Assembly: GCF_964340395.1 (NCBI RefSeq) | Contig: NC_135552.1 | Coordinates: 18,771,181 to 18,835,180, forward strand | Direction: 5' to 3' | DNA length: 64,000 bases | DNA from: Glandiceps talaboti | Taxonomy: Eukaryota > Hemichordata > Enteropneusta > Spengelidae | In this document: positions 1 to 14,500 of the stretch, piece by piece | Position numbering within the stretch: the first letter of the stretch is position 1 | Layout: each line of letters begins with the position of its first letter | Position numbers and translations under genes: made by a program | The notes under the pieces: model-generated | What the model was told of the DNA's origin: nothing | The model's database searches: none | What the model saw: only the letters and a program-made list of their open reading frames with translations

Positions 1-2591
1 CAAATTTGTTAAATCCAAATCAATACTTTGAACTATGAAAACTTTGTTATTATTTGCTATGTTTATATAATTCATAAATTTATTTAATCTATAATATTGC
101 TGTGTTATACCTAGTGCCAACTGTTTGTATTCAAACATGCCAATTAAATATTTCTATAAATTGTGGTCTGTTCAAAATTAAAGAGAAAACATACAAATAA
201 GTCTTTAATGGATGTAGACTGTTATCATGCAAAGTGTTGAAATTTATGAATACCATTAGTCGGATTCAGGGAATCCTTGCTAAGAACTAGAAATAAACAC
301 AAGTAAAATTTGACCATTCTCTGTTTTCAGTGTTTTGCTAAGGTTAGGAAACCCTGGAAGAAAAGGTGTGTGATAAATTATGCATAGCTTTCCACATTTT
401 GTACCATATAGCTTTGCTGAGGAATCCCACCCTGGTATAACACCATGGGGAACTTAGGCAGTTTTTATATATGTATCCCCTTAACAAAGACACTGGTAGG
501 AAACCCTGGTAAAATGACGGGGGAACTTACATAGATTTTACCTACTTATCCCCTTTAAGAAAAACACTGTAGGAAATCCTGGTAAAATGACTGGGGAACT
601 CAAGTAGATTTTAGCTACATGTACCACCCTTACAGTAACAAAAAACACCGATAGGAAACCCTGGTAAAATGACTGGGGAACTCAAGTAGATTTTACAGTA
701 ACAAAACACTGGTAGGAAACCCTGGTACAACTGAACTCAGGTTGAGTCTACAAACTGCAACACTCTATAACAAAAACACTACTATTATATTACACAAAGT
801 CACGGCAGTTATTTCTATTTATCTGTATGTACACTAAAGCACAATATCACAAATAAATCAAAACATGTAAATGAATTCACATGTTCATATTTCCTAGATG
901 CTGACAGAAATGTTGACAAGTCACCTTTAAGTTACACTGTGTGTCAGCTCAAAGCCCATTTTGTAAGTTATTCAGACTTCTCTTTTTATACCCTAAATCT
1001 CATGTACATTGATTAGTGAACTTATCTAGAATTTGGACGCTGATCACTGGATGATGACAAGTTCAAAAATAAAACAACAACAACAACAACATCTAGTCAT
1101 ATGAGACGACAACAATTCTAAAATCTTGTGTGGCATAATGAACTCTTATCATCATTAATCCCTCGGTGTTAATACTAACAGCACTTAGCTATTAAAATAA
1201 AAATTAAATGAAACTTAAACTTTGGTGACAACAAATAATTAAAAACTTACACATACTGATAAGAAATGAGTTGGAAGTTTGCCATTGCAAGAATAGAACC
1301 ATGGATGTATTAAGGTCTCCCCAATACATCCATGTTAGAACTATGAGTACTAAATAACAATGTGTTTAATTTATCCCCTCACTTGCACTGTTATGCAATG
1401 CACTCACACCAGACATATCATTCATACTGCTTTTTAAGTTTTCAGGGTTATATTCATTATACAGCCATTCACAACCAGCTGCCAGTTTGTCCCAGATGTT
1501 TTCAAAGCCATTGGTAAAGGAAATCTATTGTATTTGTTCATTGTCTATGTGAAACTAAAGTTGAGGCAGTGAGGCCTTCATGTACGTACACTATTTCAAC
1601 ATAACTGACGAGATTGCGTACAGTAAAAGATCTTGTATGTATGTATAAATGCTGCAGTGGTCCAACTTCCGACCACATCTTCGAGAGTTTTCAATTGAAA
1701 CACAAACTGAAAAGACCTCACTGCAATTTAACTTACCGACTCTGTATGAAGTAAACAAAGTGAACCAAACCATTTTATATTTTGTGGGCTTGCTCTTTAC
1801 ACTTACAGGAAGTTAGTCAGTCAGTCAGTAAATCTTTCTTTTGCTATTGCTATAGAGATCTGAAGTTTCAAGTCCGCTGCACTTGCGAAATGCAAATGCA
1901 AAGTTGTTTTTTTATTTTGGAGGATGGACTCTTTGAGGATTGTTAGCTTTAACTGTAGAAAATGGGGGAGCCTTCAGTAATTATGGTGGGGGGGGGGGTC
2001 ACTTTTTACAAATTGGTTCTCCTCGGAGATGTTAAATAATCTGATGACATTCACCATGGTGGGTAATATAAAGAAAGACTAGTATAAAATAAATGTGACA
2101 ACAGCTCTCAAGTTCACCTGCAATTAGTTCAAGTACTACTGTCTGATTACAGAACTCACAAGTGCCGACATATTTTCTTCAAATTATTAGTTGAAATTAT
2201 AGCCAAAGTGGCAGTGTTGTCTTAATATACATTTATCAATTGTGAGGGGACGGATTTCAACTTCCTTACAAACAGAGACGTGTGCATGGGGGAGAGGAGT
2301 TGGGGGGGGGGGGGGGGGGGGTTAATTCCTTACAATTGAGAGCAAGGTGGCAATTTAATGATTCTCTTGCTACAGTAATGATGTTAGTAGTCTAGCTAAT
2401 CTGGCAGAAAGTTTGATAAACTTGCCAACCGACTGACTTCCTTGTAACTGTCAGTGTAAAGACGTCCAGACACATGACCCTGTAACTCTTGGCAGCTGGT
2501 ATCTAGAAATGGCTATAACTTAGAACTGTACTCTTTTTGACAAGTAAAATGTAAATACTGGTATCTGGTACATAAACTATCTTTGCGTCCT
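1..2591. other. Region downstream of the Rnd gene; no gene seen
   Basis: This stretch lies 3' of the minus-strand Rnd stop codon, so its right part should include that gene's 3' UTR. A minus-strand AATAAA (TTTATT on the given strand at 1911-1916) is one possible polyadenylation signal; I cannot tell which is used. The stretch also holds a decayed tandem repeat (330-740, listed separately) and G runs near 1988 and 2303-2322. Short ORFs here have no recognisable motif. Confidence 0.5.
330..740. repeat. Decayed tandem repeat, GGAAACCCTGG family
   Basis: The phrase TAGGAAACCCTGGTAAAATG or a close variant recurs near 345, 490, 550, 650 and 710. It is mostly followed by ACTGGGGAACTCAAGTAG, then ATTTTAC and an AACACTG link, giving an uneven unit of about 60-110 bp. 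A related piece (GGGAACCCTGGTAA, then GTAAAATGACTGGGGCACTAG) occurs at 38862-39010 inside another gene's intron, so this is a dispersed family and not only a local tandem. Confidence 0.7.
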
Positions 2592-5500
2592 CTACATCAC
2601 TACACAACTTTTATTGAGTTTATTGCTGTCTGTAGACGACTGTAGTACTGTACTCTTCACTCTCACTTTATGATGTGACAAATCTCCTTCACTCTTCTTT
2701 CTCCTAAATGAGATAGTTTTGGAGTGTGGCAGTCCTTTCAGAGATTTGTGGAGACTCAGTTTTCCCAGTGATGCTAGAGTTGCTATTTCAAATACTTCTT
2801 TGACACTACTCCTGGAGTTCTTAGAGGAGCACTCTACAAATGCTGCAGCACCAATCCTTTGTGCAACTTGTATACCCTGAAAACAAAAACACAAAGAAAC
2901 GTGGTAAGGACGTGTCCATCGATTTACCAAAGAGGTCTTTAAGTACTCCCAATATTGTGAGAACTCTAGGTGTCACGATAAAATGTTCACATCTTGTTCA
3001 AAATTTGAATTTCAAAGTTAGACTTTTAAATGTAATTATGTCTTTGAAGGTAACTGCATTTTGGATGATAAACATATTACAATACAATTTGGCAATAACT
3101 ATAGACCTGTACACAAGTTACACTTTTCCTACTTTTTTGTCACAATTTGTTCTTTATTTTTCTGATGCAACAACATTTGTGTTATGATTTACTGTGTTCG
3201 CCCACATCATCACTTTAAAACCATCGCATGATTCACCCGATGCCCTCTTTATCACGATTCTAATCTTGTCTCGGTAGTTGAGAACTCAACTGATATTCAG
3301 AGAGAACAAAGAAGCGTTGTCATACATTGATGTGACCTATGACCTACGACACCTGGGAAAAGGTCATCTGATTCAAACATACTGGCATAAAAAAAAAAAA
3401 CGTTTTTAATTTCCTATTTTGTGCTATATCACTTATTAAAATTTATCATAGACATTTGTTTCCAATTACAAAGTTGCTAAGTTTCATACTGAATTTCCAA
3501 GTATTCAATGTATTTCTAGAAAGTTGTACATGTTGACGTTATATATGGCTAACTATCACATAAACAGTGGCATGGAGGGTGACGCGATGACATCACAGTC
3601 TGGCAATGAAAGCCATCCACTGAATCCAATCATTTGCATATCAGGTCTATGACGACATTGATATCACGACACACTGCCTCACCTTATTTAACAGTTAACA
3701 CTTTACGCTTCTGCGAACAGACTCAAGTTTATCTACGTCAAAATTATTTCCGCTAGCCTACAGCAGTAGAATTTGATGGTTTTTCCAAAAAAGTGTTAAT
3801 AAACTTAGTCATAAAGCAGAAAATAGGACACCGGTTGACTGACCCTACGATCACTCAATTTTTACAAAAATTCTTGTTTCACACTAAACACAGTAAATGT
3901 CTACTACTCAAAATATGCAAATTAATAAGCAAGTGTCGTAATCCACAACAAGCGACCTATCGGTCAGAATAGCTCCGCTGTTTTTTTTTTTAATTTAATT
4001 TTTTATTTTGGTGACATGTAGAAGTGGTTCAGGTCTTCACTATGCAGTTTTGTTTTAGCGATGCAATAAAGTGGTTAGTGGTTTCATATGATGTCTCACT
4101 ATAAAACACATTTTACACAGAAGTTGGTAATGTATTGTACTTTTATACCATAGTCACCATTTTATAACAAAAATCTACTGTTATGAAAAATTGCACAAAA
4201 TCTCAGAAAAAAATGACTGGGAAATGCACACAAGAAAAAGAAAAAAAGAGGATTTTGAGGTTGGCTATAAATAATTCCAGTGTCTTACAGCTGTAACCCT
4301 GGAAAATTTTAATGATGAATGAAATAAACTAGGGATCTAAAATAATTTTGAGGCAATTTGAATTTCAATTTTCTAACAAATTTACAAAGTCAACAACATT
4401 CAACTTGTACTAGTTGTGGTAGATATATATAGGGAAGAAATGTATTAATCGCCATCTTAGTTTCCGTACGGCGACAATTCAATCTCAAGTTAAGTACCCG
4501 GAAGAGAGTCATTCTCAGCCATACGTTACAGTGGTAACACTCGTTCATGTTCGGTTACCTTTCACAAAGAAAACACAACGAAGTGGTTGAAATGATCTTT
4601 TTTTTTATTTCTTTTCATCACAACAACAAAATCTGCGTGATTGATCAAAAGTGTTGTAAACTAAACCAGAAAGAATTATCGGACTGGCTAAACTTCCCGA
4701 TGAACTGGAGTAAGGTCCTACTACTTCCAAGTAAGCCTCGATAGTACTATAGTACGTGAGAAAATCGTCTCAAACTAGCGATACAACTTTCAAAATATAA
4801 CTTGACATGTCTTCATTTGTTAGAGTTATACAATTCAAGACGGGTTTTCACTCGAAAACAACAATTCTGTGAATAATGACACTCTGAACGCAGCGATTTC
4901 TCGGACGATGTTACCACTGTAACGTATGGCTGACAACGACTTGCTTCCGGGTTAGTCCCTCATGCATACGGGTGGATTGTCGGCGATTAATACATACATC
5001 GTCTGATATTTTAATTCACAGTATTTCTTGTGACCGGCGCCTGTCAGCAGACTCTGCCATTTTTTTCATCATTCCATTGTATTTAAACCTTGTACTTGAC
5101 ATTTCGCAATATTTATAATTCTCAACAAAATACCTCAACATGCCTCACTTCGCTCGTACTCAAAGCAGCCCCGCGCGGTATGATCACTGACACTGATGAC
5201 ATGATGAGAGAGAACCTTTTCGGATTTACATGTAAAACGGGGAAAGATACGCAAAACATAATGCAAAGTCTAAAGCCAAATTAAAGTTGTAATTATTTTA
5301 ATTATTTTTACTTGCCAAATATTTGCATTTTGGAAAGGCAAGACACGTTCATGTCGTTTAACTTTACATGTGAACTGTCGGCCATAACTTCAACCGCATG
5401 TCTGGCATGCCCTTCCTTACGCAAGTTGTCTGAATTCTGGTTCACTGTCATTCCAAATTGCACGACAATATAGAATTAACCACAAGTTACATGTTATCTG

Positions 5501-8500
5501 AAAACATCACACTTTTATAGTGGGTCTGAAGTGTGATTTTAGTGAGTACCAAGAACGTCCTGTGTTGATACTCAAGATGCTTGCTGTGGAAAATCGCTCG
5601 GTCAAATGAGGTCACCTTCAGCTTCTGGTCGAATCAGGATAGAGTATGCAAATGAGGATGTTGCGGACTGATTTGAAGTTTACAACCCTGTTTCGAACAA
5701 ACGCTTGTCATTTGGGCGCCCAATGCGTAGAATTATGACTATAGCACATATTACATTGCTTGTTTGACGTCAATAGTGTCTTTTGAAAAGTGGCAGTTTA
5801 CTTAAAGTCTCGTCGACTGATTTCCAATATGGCGTCGGTCATTATGCTCATTAACATATTCATTTTTTTTTCAAATTACAAAAAAAAAATCATAAAAAAT
5901 AAAAATGAGGATGTGCTGACTTGAAATTAACAAATCTGAGTAAGCTACCCCCTGCGCATCAACACGCCAGATATCAAAGCAATCTAATAAGAGGTTTTCA
6001 AGGAGTTGATGAAAATGACATTTTATGAAAAAAAATCATAAAAAATTGAAAATGGCACAGATCAACTTGGCATGAACAAATCTGAATAGCCTCCCCCCAG
6101 GGAACATGCACACCAAATATCGAAGAATTCCGACTGTCACTTCCGGAGTAGATAGTAAAAATATAAAAGTTTGACGGACACCTATGATTCACTCTACTCT
6201 CTATACCTCAATACCCACCTATACCTAAAGCTACGCTTTCAGCTTTCGCTGACAGCGGAGCTAAAAAGTGACTCCAAAATATGATATAATGTCATATTTA
6301 CAGCCATAAAGGTTTTACGAGATTTTATCAACTTCCGATATCAGTTACCAAACCTGAATAGATAAGTACCACCATTTTGAAATTTGTGTATGACAAGACA
6401 TCAAACTATATGATAACAATATGGCTGTGTATCTGACGTCAATATACTCCTAATAGGAAATCGCAGTCTGAAACCACTGGTGTATACGTGGCTGCTAATA
6501 AACAAATTCCTTACAGAAAAACGTAGACAGAAAGCTACTTGAAGTGCCTATAAAAGACTACAGTATGCCTGTAACATAACTCTGACTCCGATGATGACCA
6601 TTTACAATTCCTCCATACCAAACAGTATACATGCTACACTGATCCCGTTACAAGCATTTGTTAGCATTAAGTAAACTTGAAACACCTTTGACATTTGAGA
6701 GTCGTGATAGTATTCAACTCAGATGGTATCCATGACGATTACAATCTGTCTACTGTTTGTCTCTTATCACTGGCAAACTGTAGAGCTGTCGTGACTTTCA
6801 ACTAATTCTCACAGTCTATTCATCAACTCTCCAGTGATGGCAATGCAGTTTTTTTCCATTTAATGATTTTCTCACGTTTGTTTATGGAATGTTGAAAACT
6901 GGCTTAAGTGATAACACCGTTGAGAAAAGCCATTCACTTTTTAAGACTACAATGGTTCACAGACTATTGACATTGTAAAATATCTTACAGGAATATAGAC
7001 AAGATTGCATTTGGTGTTCCATGATTACTTAACGCTCAAAACCTATCAATTTCAAAATATTTTTTTCTGTACCAGCCTTCCTTATTAAAATATCACTACC
7101 AAAAACTTTCCAACAAAAATATTCCTAACACCAAACCATTTAACTTCGCCTTCTCAAAAACTAATGAGTATAAAACCTATGACATATGGGTGCCCAGAGA
7201 CTGCAGGCTATCTAGCATGACAATGTCATTCGAGACAGAATGTCGAGTCAGATAGTCAAACCTCTAGGCTAATGACACGATGGGTGATCTGTCCTTTTTA
7301 AAACAGACAAAACAAGGTGTTCAGTCCCTTAAATAGAAATCACCGATACTTACTCTGTCATGGGTGAGTGATATTTGTCTTTTCTTGGCAAGTTCTGTGA
7401 TGACGTGTATGTCGTTACGTAGATCAGATTTACAGCCAACAAGAATGACAGGGATACCAGCAGAACTGTAGTTTCTCACTTCTGGATACCACTGTGATTA
7501 AAAATCAAATATAAATATATTAATAATTAGTATTCAGGGCTTGAAATTAACTTTTTTCTTTGGTAGTCCTGGTAGACTGATTTCAGAAATTGGTAGCCCA
7601 AGGACTGTGACCTGTAGTCCCGAACTGAAAACAGATTTCCTTTTTTGGAATATGTGTTATTTAAATACTTTCATGTCCATAAATCGTCAATCCTCATCAC
7701 ATAATCAGTGGTAGCCTGAGTGGGCTACCATCAGAAATTACGGTAGTCCCATGACATGAATTTGGTAGTCTGTGGGCATGGGACTACTGTTATAATTTCA
7801 ACCCTGGTATTACATATATATACAACACAAATAATCAGGAAATAGTTGCTGTGGAAATACAAGCCCACCCTTCAAATAAGTTACACCCAATACATTCTGT
7901 GCTCAATAAATTGTTGAACTAAGATAACACTGTTGAGATTAAAATAAATGTACATCAAAAATTACTTTCCATACCCACAAATTCTATTACTAGCCCTATT
8001 TAAATCTACAATCTGTGTACTTTATAGATAAAATCATACTGTGAGGGTACAACATCCTAATGTGATGTTTTATAATGAAATAAAAATTGCTGATTAAAGT
8101 CACTAAAAAGTCAACTAGGCTGATTTGTATCTTCATAAGATTTTCAAAACATACAGACTTCAGTTTTTCGAGACATAAGGACTTCTGTTTTTCTGATAAC
8201 TTTTTTTTCACGAGTTGAGATCAAGAGGGTATGAAAACTTAAAATTTGTAGTACATCATTTTAGAAATGTTTGCGTCTTGTCTGCAAGGTTGATGCTGGT
8301 ACAGTACACCTTTAGCAATGGAATGTCACTCCGTACATTCCAGATATGTACTATAGTCTGTATAGAGTACACCTTTGGCAATGGAATGTCACTCCATACA
8401 TTCCAGATATATACAATGTATTAGGATAAACACAGCATTACTGGCTTATTAAGGAATTATACAGCATTGTTGGAGAGCTAACTAGACATTTTTCACTATT

Positions 8501-11500
8501 AAGTACTTCAAATGGCGGGCAAAGCCTACCCCTACAGCAACGACATCAAAAGCTGTTATTGTACACTTAGTAATTCTTATAGAAATGAAAGTACACTTAT
8601 AGCACACACTTATGTAATTCAAGAAAAGTTACTAGCCAAGTGACAGAAATGATAAAAGTACTGTCATTGGTGTCGACCAAAGGTTGAGTATTAAGAAGAA
8701 ATGCTGTGAGAGTTCTACAAGTACAGTCTTCAGTTATGTACCATTGCGAACGGTTGAAAACTAATTTTTACCTATCGGTTGAATTTTTTAAATTTGACCA
8801 CGGCAAACAGGACTGAAATATTGTTGCTATAGTAAATTTGAAATGTGATGAACATTGTGAATGAAATACTTTCTTTTGTGTGTGGGGTTTTTTTTTTTCC
8901 TGGTATTATTTTTTTAAATGCTAACAAAACTTTGCCTAATCAGTCTAAGACATTGGTAAACTTACAACATGGCCATTTCTATGACTTGAATAAAAATCAC
9001 AAAATAGCATTAAACTGTTCTCAAGTAGATTTCTCCTTCTTTTCTGTCTGCTAATTCCTGTGTAAACGTATTCAAAGCTGACTTAGTGTAAGAGTCTTAG
9101 CTTATTCTTCAAAATCATCATCTACAGGTATACTTTGTGAAATACCTCATATGATTACATAGTGTGTAATACGTATGTGAGTCATTTCACCTGCACTACA
9201 TTAAAAGTCTGGCTAATTATCAAACACACCACCACCACACCCAAGATTATGTACATCCACGTCAATGAAGTCATTCAATCCGGTCTCCGTCTACAAAGCT
9301 GTGTTTTGAAAACCTTTGTCCGGGAATTTTTTCATTCAATCTTAATACACAGTATAGCACAGCACAATGTAGAGTCAAAGCTTTTGTTCAATACATATTG
9401 TGTAGGTATTATAGGACAATTTTACAATCAATATTGCATTGTGTAGATCTTAATGTTCACTTTGGGTTCAATTCTCAACAAGGTGTTTCCATAGTTTTCA
9501 TGAATTTTGTTGGAACATCTACAAAACTTGCAAAGTTCAACATTCCACGACCGACTGTACACAACAGATCTAGGGACTGACGTTTTTTCTATTGGCACGA
9601 TTTCAATAATGTCATCTCTAATTTTGAAAGGTTATTCATCCGCCATTGATGTGACTTCCCTTATTTATCAACAGGATACCTGGGTATTCTTTATAGTTGA
9701 CATATATCCTGTCCTACCAGTATACCTGACTAGATTTACATTGTATATTGTTGACATACCAATAGATTTTTTTTTTACCTTCCGGTCACAAATATAACAA
9801 ATGACAACCTGTTATCATATAGATTTTACCAGGTCAATAACTCCGGGTTTTTTTGTTTCCTGTCATTATTAGGTTATTACAGGTCATGTAAATAAATAAT
9901 ATACAATGATTTCAATGTTTTTAGTAGTCAATGTATTCTGTAACTTAACCCAGTGGACACTGACCCCCAGAACAAAAACATCATTTTTTTTGTCATCAGA
10001 ACTTAAAGTGGCCATATGGACGACAAATTGCTATTTATTTTGGATTTTTTATTCATAAATTAACTGTGTTTTCCTACCTGAAAAACAATGTCAAACAACA
10101 TATACGAAGTCAATAAATTGCAAAAAAAAAAAAAAAAATTTGTCTGAAAAGTTTGTTGTTGTATGTACAATAACAAACACATTTTTCATTTTTTGCAATT
10201 TATTGAGTTACAAACATGGACTTGATATATGTTATCTCACTTTTTTTTCAAGAAGGAATGACAAAGTAGAGTTATTTTGTGGAAAAAATCCAAAATAAAT
10301 CCCAATTTGTCATCAATGTGGCCACTTTAAGGACGTCTTTAATATTTTTATCATTTTATAAAAACCCATTAAAAATTTACAACTTACAGTACTTGCATGC
10401 AAAATACACAAACATGTTCATGAGTTTTGAGAAATAATTTGGTTAAAAAATAACCAATGTTATTAATTCAGTATTTTGGCTACATTGTATCATTGTTTTC
10501 ATTAATTATCACAATAGTGTTACATTGTTGCCACTAAAGCTAATATAAATCCACCCTCCCTGTTTACTTCACAGATAACATAGTACACACAAAGTAACAA
10601 TGTTTATATTCTAATTAGCAATCCATTATCAACTTGTTGAAATTAAACAGACATTGTTTACATATCAGCTTGTAAACATAAAACTACTGTTGACACATTG
10701 TTTATCTAAATCAGGTGTAAACATAGTAGGTCTACTGTTCACAGCTACTTGTAGTGAAGTCTCAGGCACACTGCAATGATACTAAATTTCAAGTTTATTA
10801 TCTCTTAAAAGTAAATGAAGTTTAGGAAATGGACTTCCCAAAGATTAAACATGTGAATATTATCATAGAACAATTTTTCAAATTCCAATAATTCCAAAGC
10901 AACAGAATACAGGGGTGTGATTTCTAACCAAGTTTCTTTGTTCATGGCAACTTGCTTTGGTGGACTAGTTATAAAGAAATCAGAAATAGCCGAGTTATTA
11001 AGTTTGGAGTCAGTATACGGTTAGAGTATTGGCATCAAAGCGTATAAACAACAGACTATAGGTCTGCAGATTGTCAAACTCAGAACGAAGTAACTTGATT
11101 CTCAGTGAATAAACTGTATATACCTTTCAACTCTTTCACAGATCAATTACCTTATGTTACTAAATCTCCTAATTAGTCTTACAATAGGGATTAAGATAAT
11201 CCCAGCTAGATCACCCAACACCATCAATAAGGGATTACAGACATGTTTCACCTTCTGATCTAATCTTTCTATGACATATCTTACATCTCCAATAGACTCA
11301 TCATATCGGGGTATGTTGGGAATTTCTGACAACAATTAGGACTCGTTAGTAAACTTTTAAACTGTACACAAAAGTTGTCACATATTTGACAAATTTCCAC
11401 ATTCCTGGTAAATCAAAACAGGAAGGAAAAGAAATGACTACACGCCTCTATGCTCCATCATATCAGTTGTGACTTTTTGTGTACATTTCCATGCTGTGTG

Positions 11501-14500
11501 TACCATTTCATCAAGGTTGTGATATTTACATAGAAAAGTGTGAACACGAGGATAAAATTCATCCCCACTGCCTTGAGTCAGGATTTTTTCTTTGAAGTCT
11601 TTTAAGATTTTTAACAATGATCGACACTCAGCATCCTGGTATTACTGAGTAAACCCAGTAACCTTGCTAGGTACAGCCTTTGCGTAATTCCACAGATTTC
11701 AGAAATCTATGACATAATTAATCACCAATGTTTTCCAACCTTGAAAATTATTGATTTTCTCCTTCTTTTTAAAGAATTGTCAATGACAAATCATTGTAGT
11801 CCTTCCTTTCTACAGCATCCTTCCTTTTAAAATTCAATGAATTCCCTAAATCTTTGTCAACTTGTCATTTTCATGAAAACTATAGATGAGTCTACAAGTT
11901 GAGATCTAGTTGTTGTAATCAAGAAAACAATCTATTTCAATCTGTTATAATTAGTAAGACTTGACCAAATAAATTCAGTGACATCACTTATCTCCATTTA
12001 CAAACAACCCCGGAGGTGAAATCAATCAATCATTTTGTTACAATGTTACAACTCACCTTTGTCAGGACATTGTCCAATGATTCTGGTTGGCTGATTTCAT
12101 AACATATGATAGCGCAGTCACACTCCATATATGCCAATGGTCTCACTGTATCATACTGATCACAACCTACCAAAGATATAAAAGAACATGCAATATGAAT
12201 ACTAATGAGATCATATGAATACTAATGAGATTATATGAATACTAATGAGATCATATGAATACAAATGAAATGAAAAATGTTCTTTTGCTGATCTGTTCAA
12301 TTTTGTTAGCTCTACTATTCAAAAATTGGTATACACATGTAATTAAACGACCTGACAAACTACCACTCAATGTACATATAAATGAAGTCAGATGTGTTTC
12401 GGATTAAAATTCAGGTGTGAAAAAAAAAATTATTTTGCAGAGCTTATAAAAAAAGTTGGTATTAGACACAAAATTAATCCTATATATAATCCTCACGGTT
12501 TAACTGATAACATAACACTACTGTGAGAGCCTGGATTTAAAACCATGGATTTAAACCACATTTTTCATGACTTTCTTGAAGCACTGTAATCTAGAATTAT
12601 AACTCTTAATATGAATTCATTTACCAAGTAATATTGTTTTTTCTATGACTCGTTTATCTTAATGAAATGTGAAACAGCAACAAATCTGTAAAATACATGT
12701 ACTTTAAACTCTGCAAAAACACATTTAGCCAATTAATGTCATGTACCGTGGTCCAGGAATTACACACACAGTCACAGAAATCAACACACTGGGTTTGTCA
12801 GTCCTCGTCAATTTCATAATTACTATTTTCAATACTTGAAAGATACAATAGTTGGCTGTAGCTTTTGCTATACAGTGATACATGTAGCGATGTGTTTGTT
12901 TCCGTTTGAATATTTAAATCAGTTTTATGAATACAGCAATCTGTCACTACCTGCACAAGGACATTTATACATGATGTTGTATAACTCGACATATATTGTA
13001 CAGAACTGTAACAGTTCATTTTCAAGGGAAAAACATGCAATTCACTGCAAATAATACTGAGCAGAGAAAACACCACACAAAGTTCTGATATCATTACATT
13101 AAATTATGACTATACACAGATTATATTTCTGTGATACTAAATACCATATGATAAATGATAAAATTATACAAAATACTGTCTGTCTGCATCAAGCGTTTGC
13201 ACACCACAATCCAGGTACCTACCAACCTATATACATATTTAATATAATGACTATTTTGGTGTAAGCTGAAATAACTTTATTTATAATTTGAGCACTGCAT
13301 CAACTAGTTGTAATATGAATTGACAGCCGCTGATTCATCATTTAGTGGACTATTTTACATCAAAGGAGTCTATTTTCAACAAAAAAAAAAACAGAACTTC
13401 GCTGTTTTATCTACATTTCCCATTCTCTGTATTTTACATACCAATTTGTATTTTTCAGAATATGAGTAGTCGTCAAGGGGCACGTATTCGTGCAATCAGC
13501 GTAGTACAGTGTTCTGGCGAAATAGTCAGGAGTGGTATCAAATATAATAAACCATGACGTGTCTATTCAGAACTGCGACAACAACAAGGTAGTGACTCAA
13601 AACATACATGAATGGACCAATACAGAAAATCTACAATGACCCTCTCTGTGCTGTTCTTACACAAAGACACTTTCTCAATGACAATTCATTGCTATGGCAA
13701 CACATGACAATCATGCACACTTCTGAGTGAGTTTCAAAATGAAATATTCAAATATAAGTATTGTGCGTCATTGTTCACACACTACACAAAAGTGATGTGT
13801 TATTGTACAGGAAAGACACTTTTAACTGCAGCAGTCACCCAGAAGGGTTAGGAGAATTGAACATTTATTGTTCCATAGCATAGAACAATTACTAGCAAAT
13901 GGTTGGGAGAATTGAAAACTATCCTGTGGTTTAGTTTGGCAAAATACAATCCTGACATCTGTACAGTCAAAGAATCATTGGCTTTACACCATTATTGAAT
14001 AAAACTTCACTTTTAAGTATAAAACAATCTTTCGTATAATCTTTCGAACTGATATGAACGATACCTCCTGCACAAAACAAGACATGGTTGGCTAGGTACC
14101 GATAATCTAGGTAACGTTATTTTTGTCAGATGAACGACATCTCTATGTGTTTTATCTGATCATGCCAAAAAATAAGTGATAAATAAATGACTAGCTGAGT
14201 GGTTGCTGAGGACACAGGTGTGGACGATTGCTTGTATTAATGTAATGATACAAAGACAGTCTTTGTTCTAGCTTCTACTCTCCAACAAATTTAATGCGTT
14301 GCTCTACTTCATCATACAGTTCAAATAAAACGTGTTTACGTACTAAAAATGACACACACTCGATCACTACACGTCACAGACAGTTCTCAACTAGCTAATA
14401 GAACACTCGAAACAGGACCTTTTTGGGGGGTAACTTGGTGTCACTAAATTTGAAATTTCAGAGCTGTGTTCACGTTGAATTTCTTAATACCCAGACATTT

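Noticed and set aside
2840-3187. 115-codon plus-strand ORF
   Set aside because: Its first part is antisense to the last Rnd exon, and the rest is AT-rich intron.
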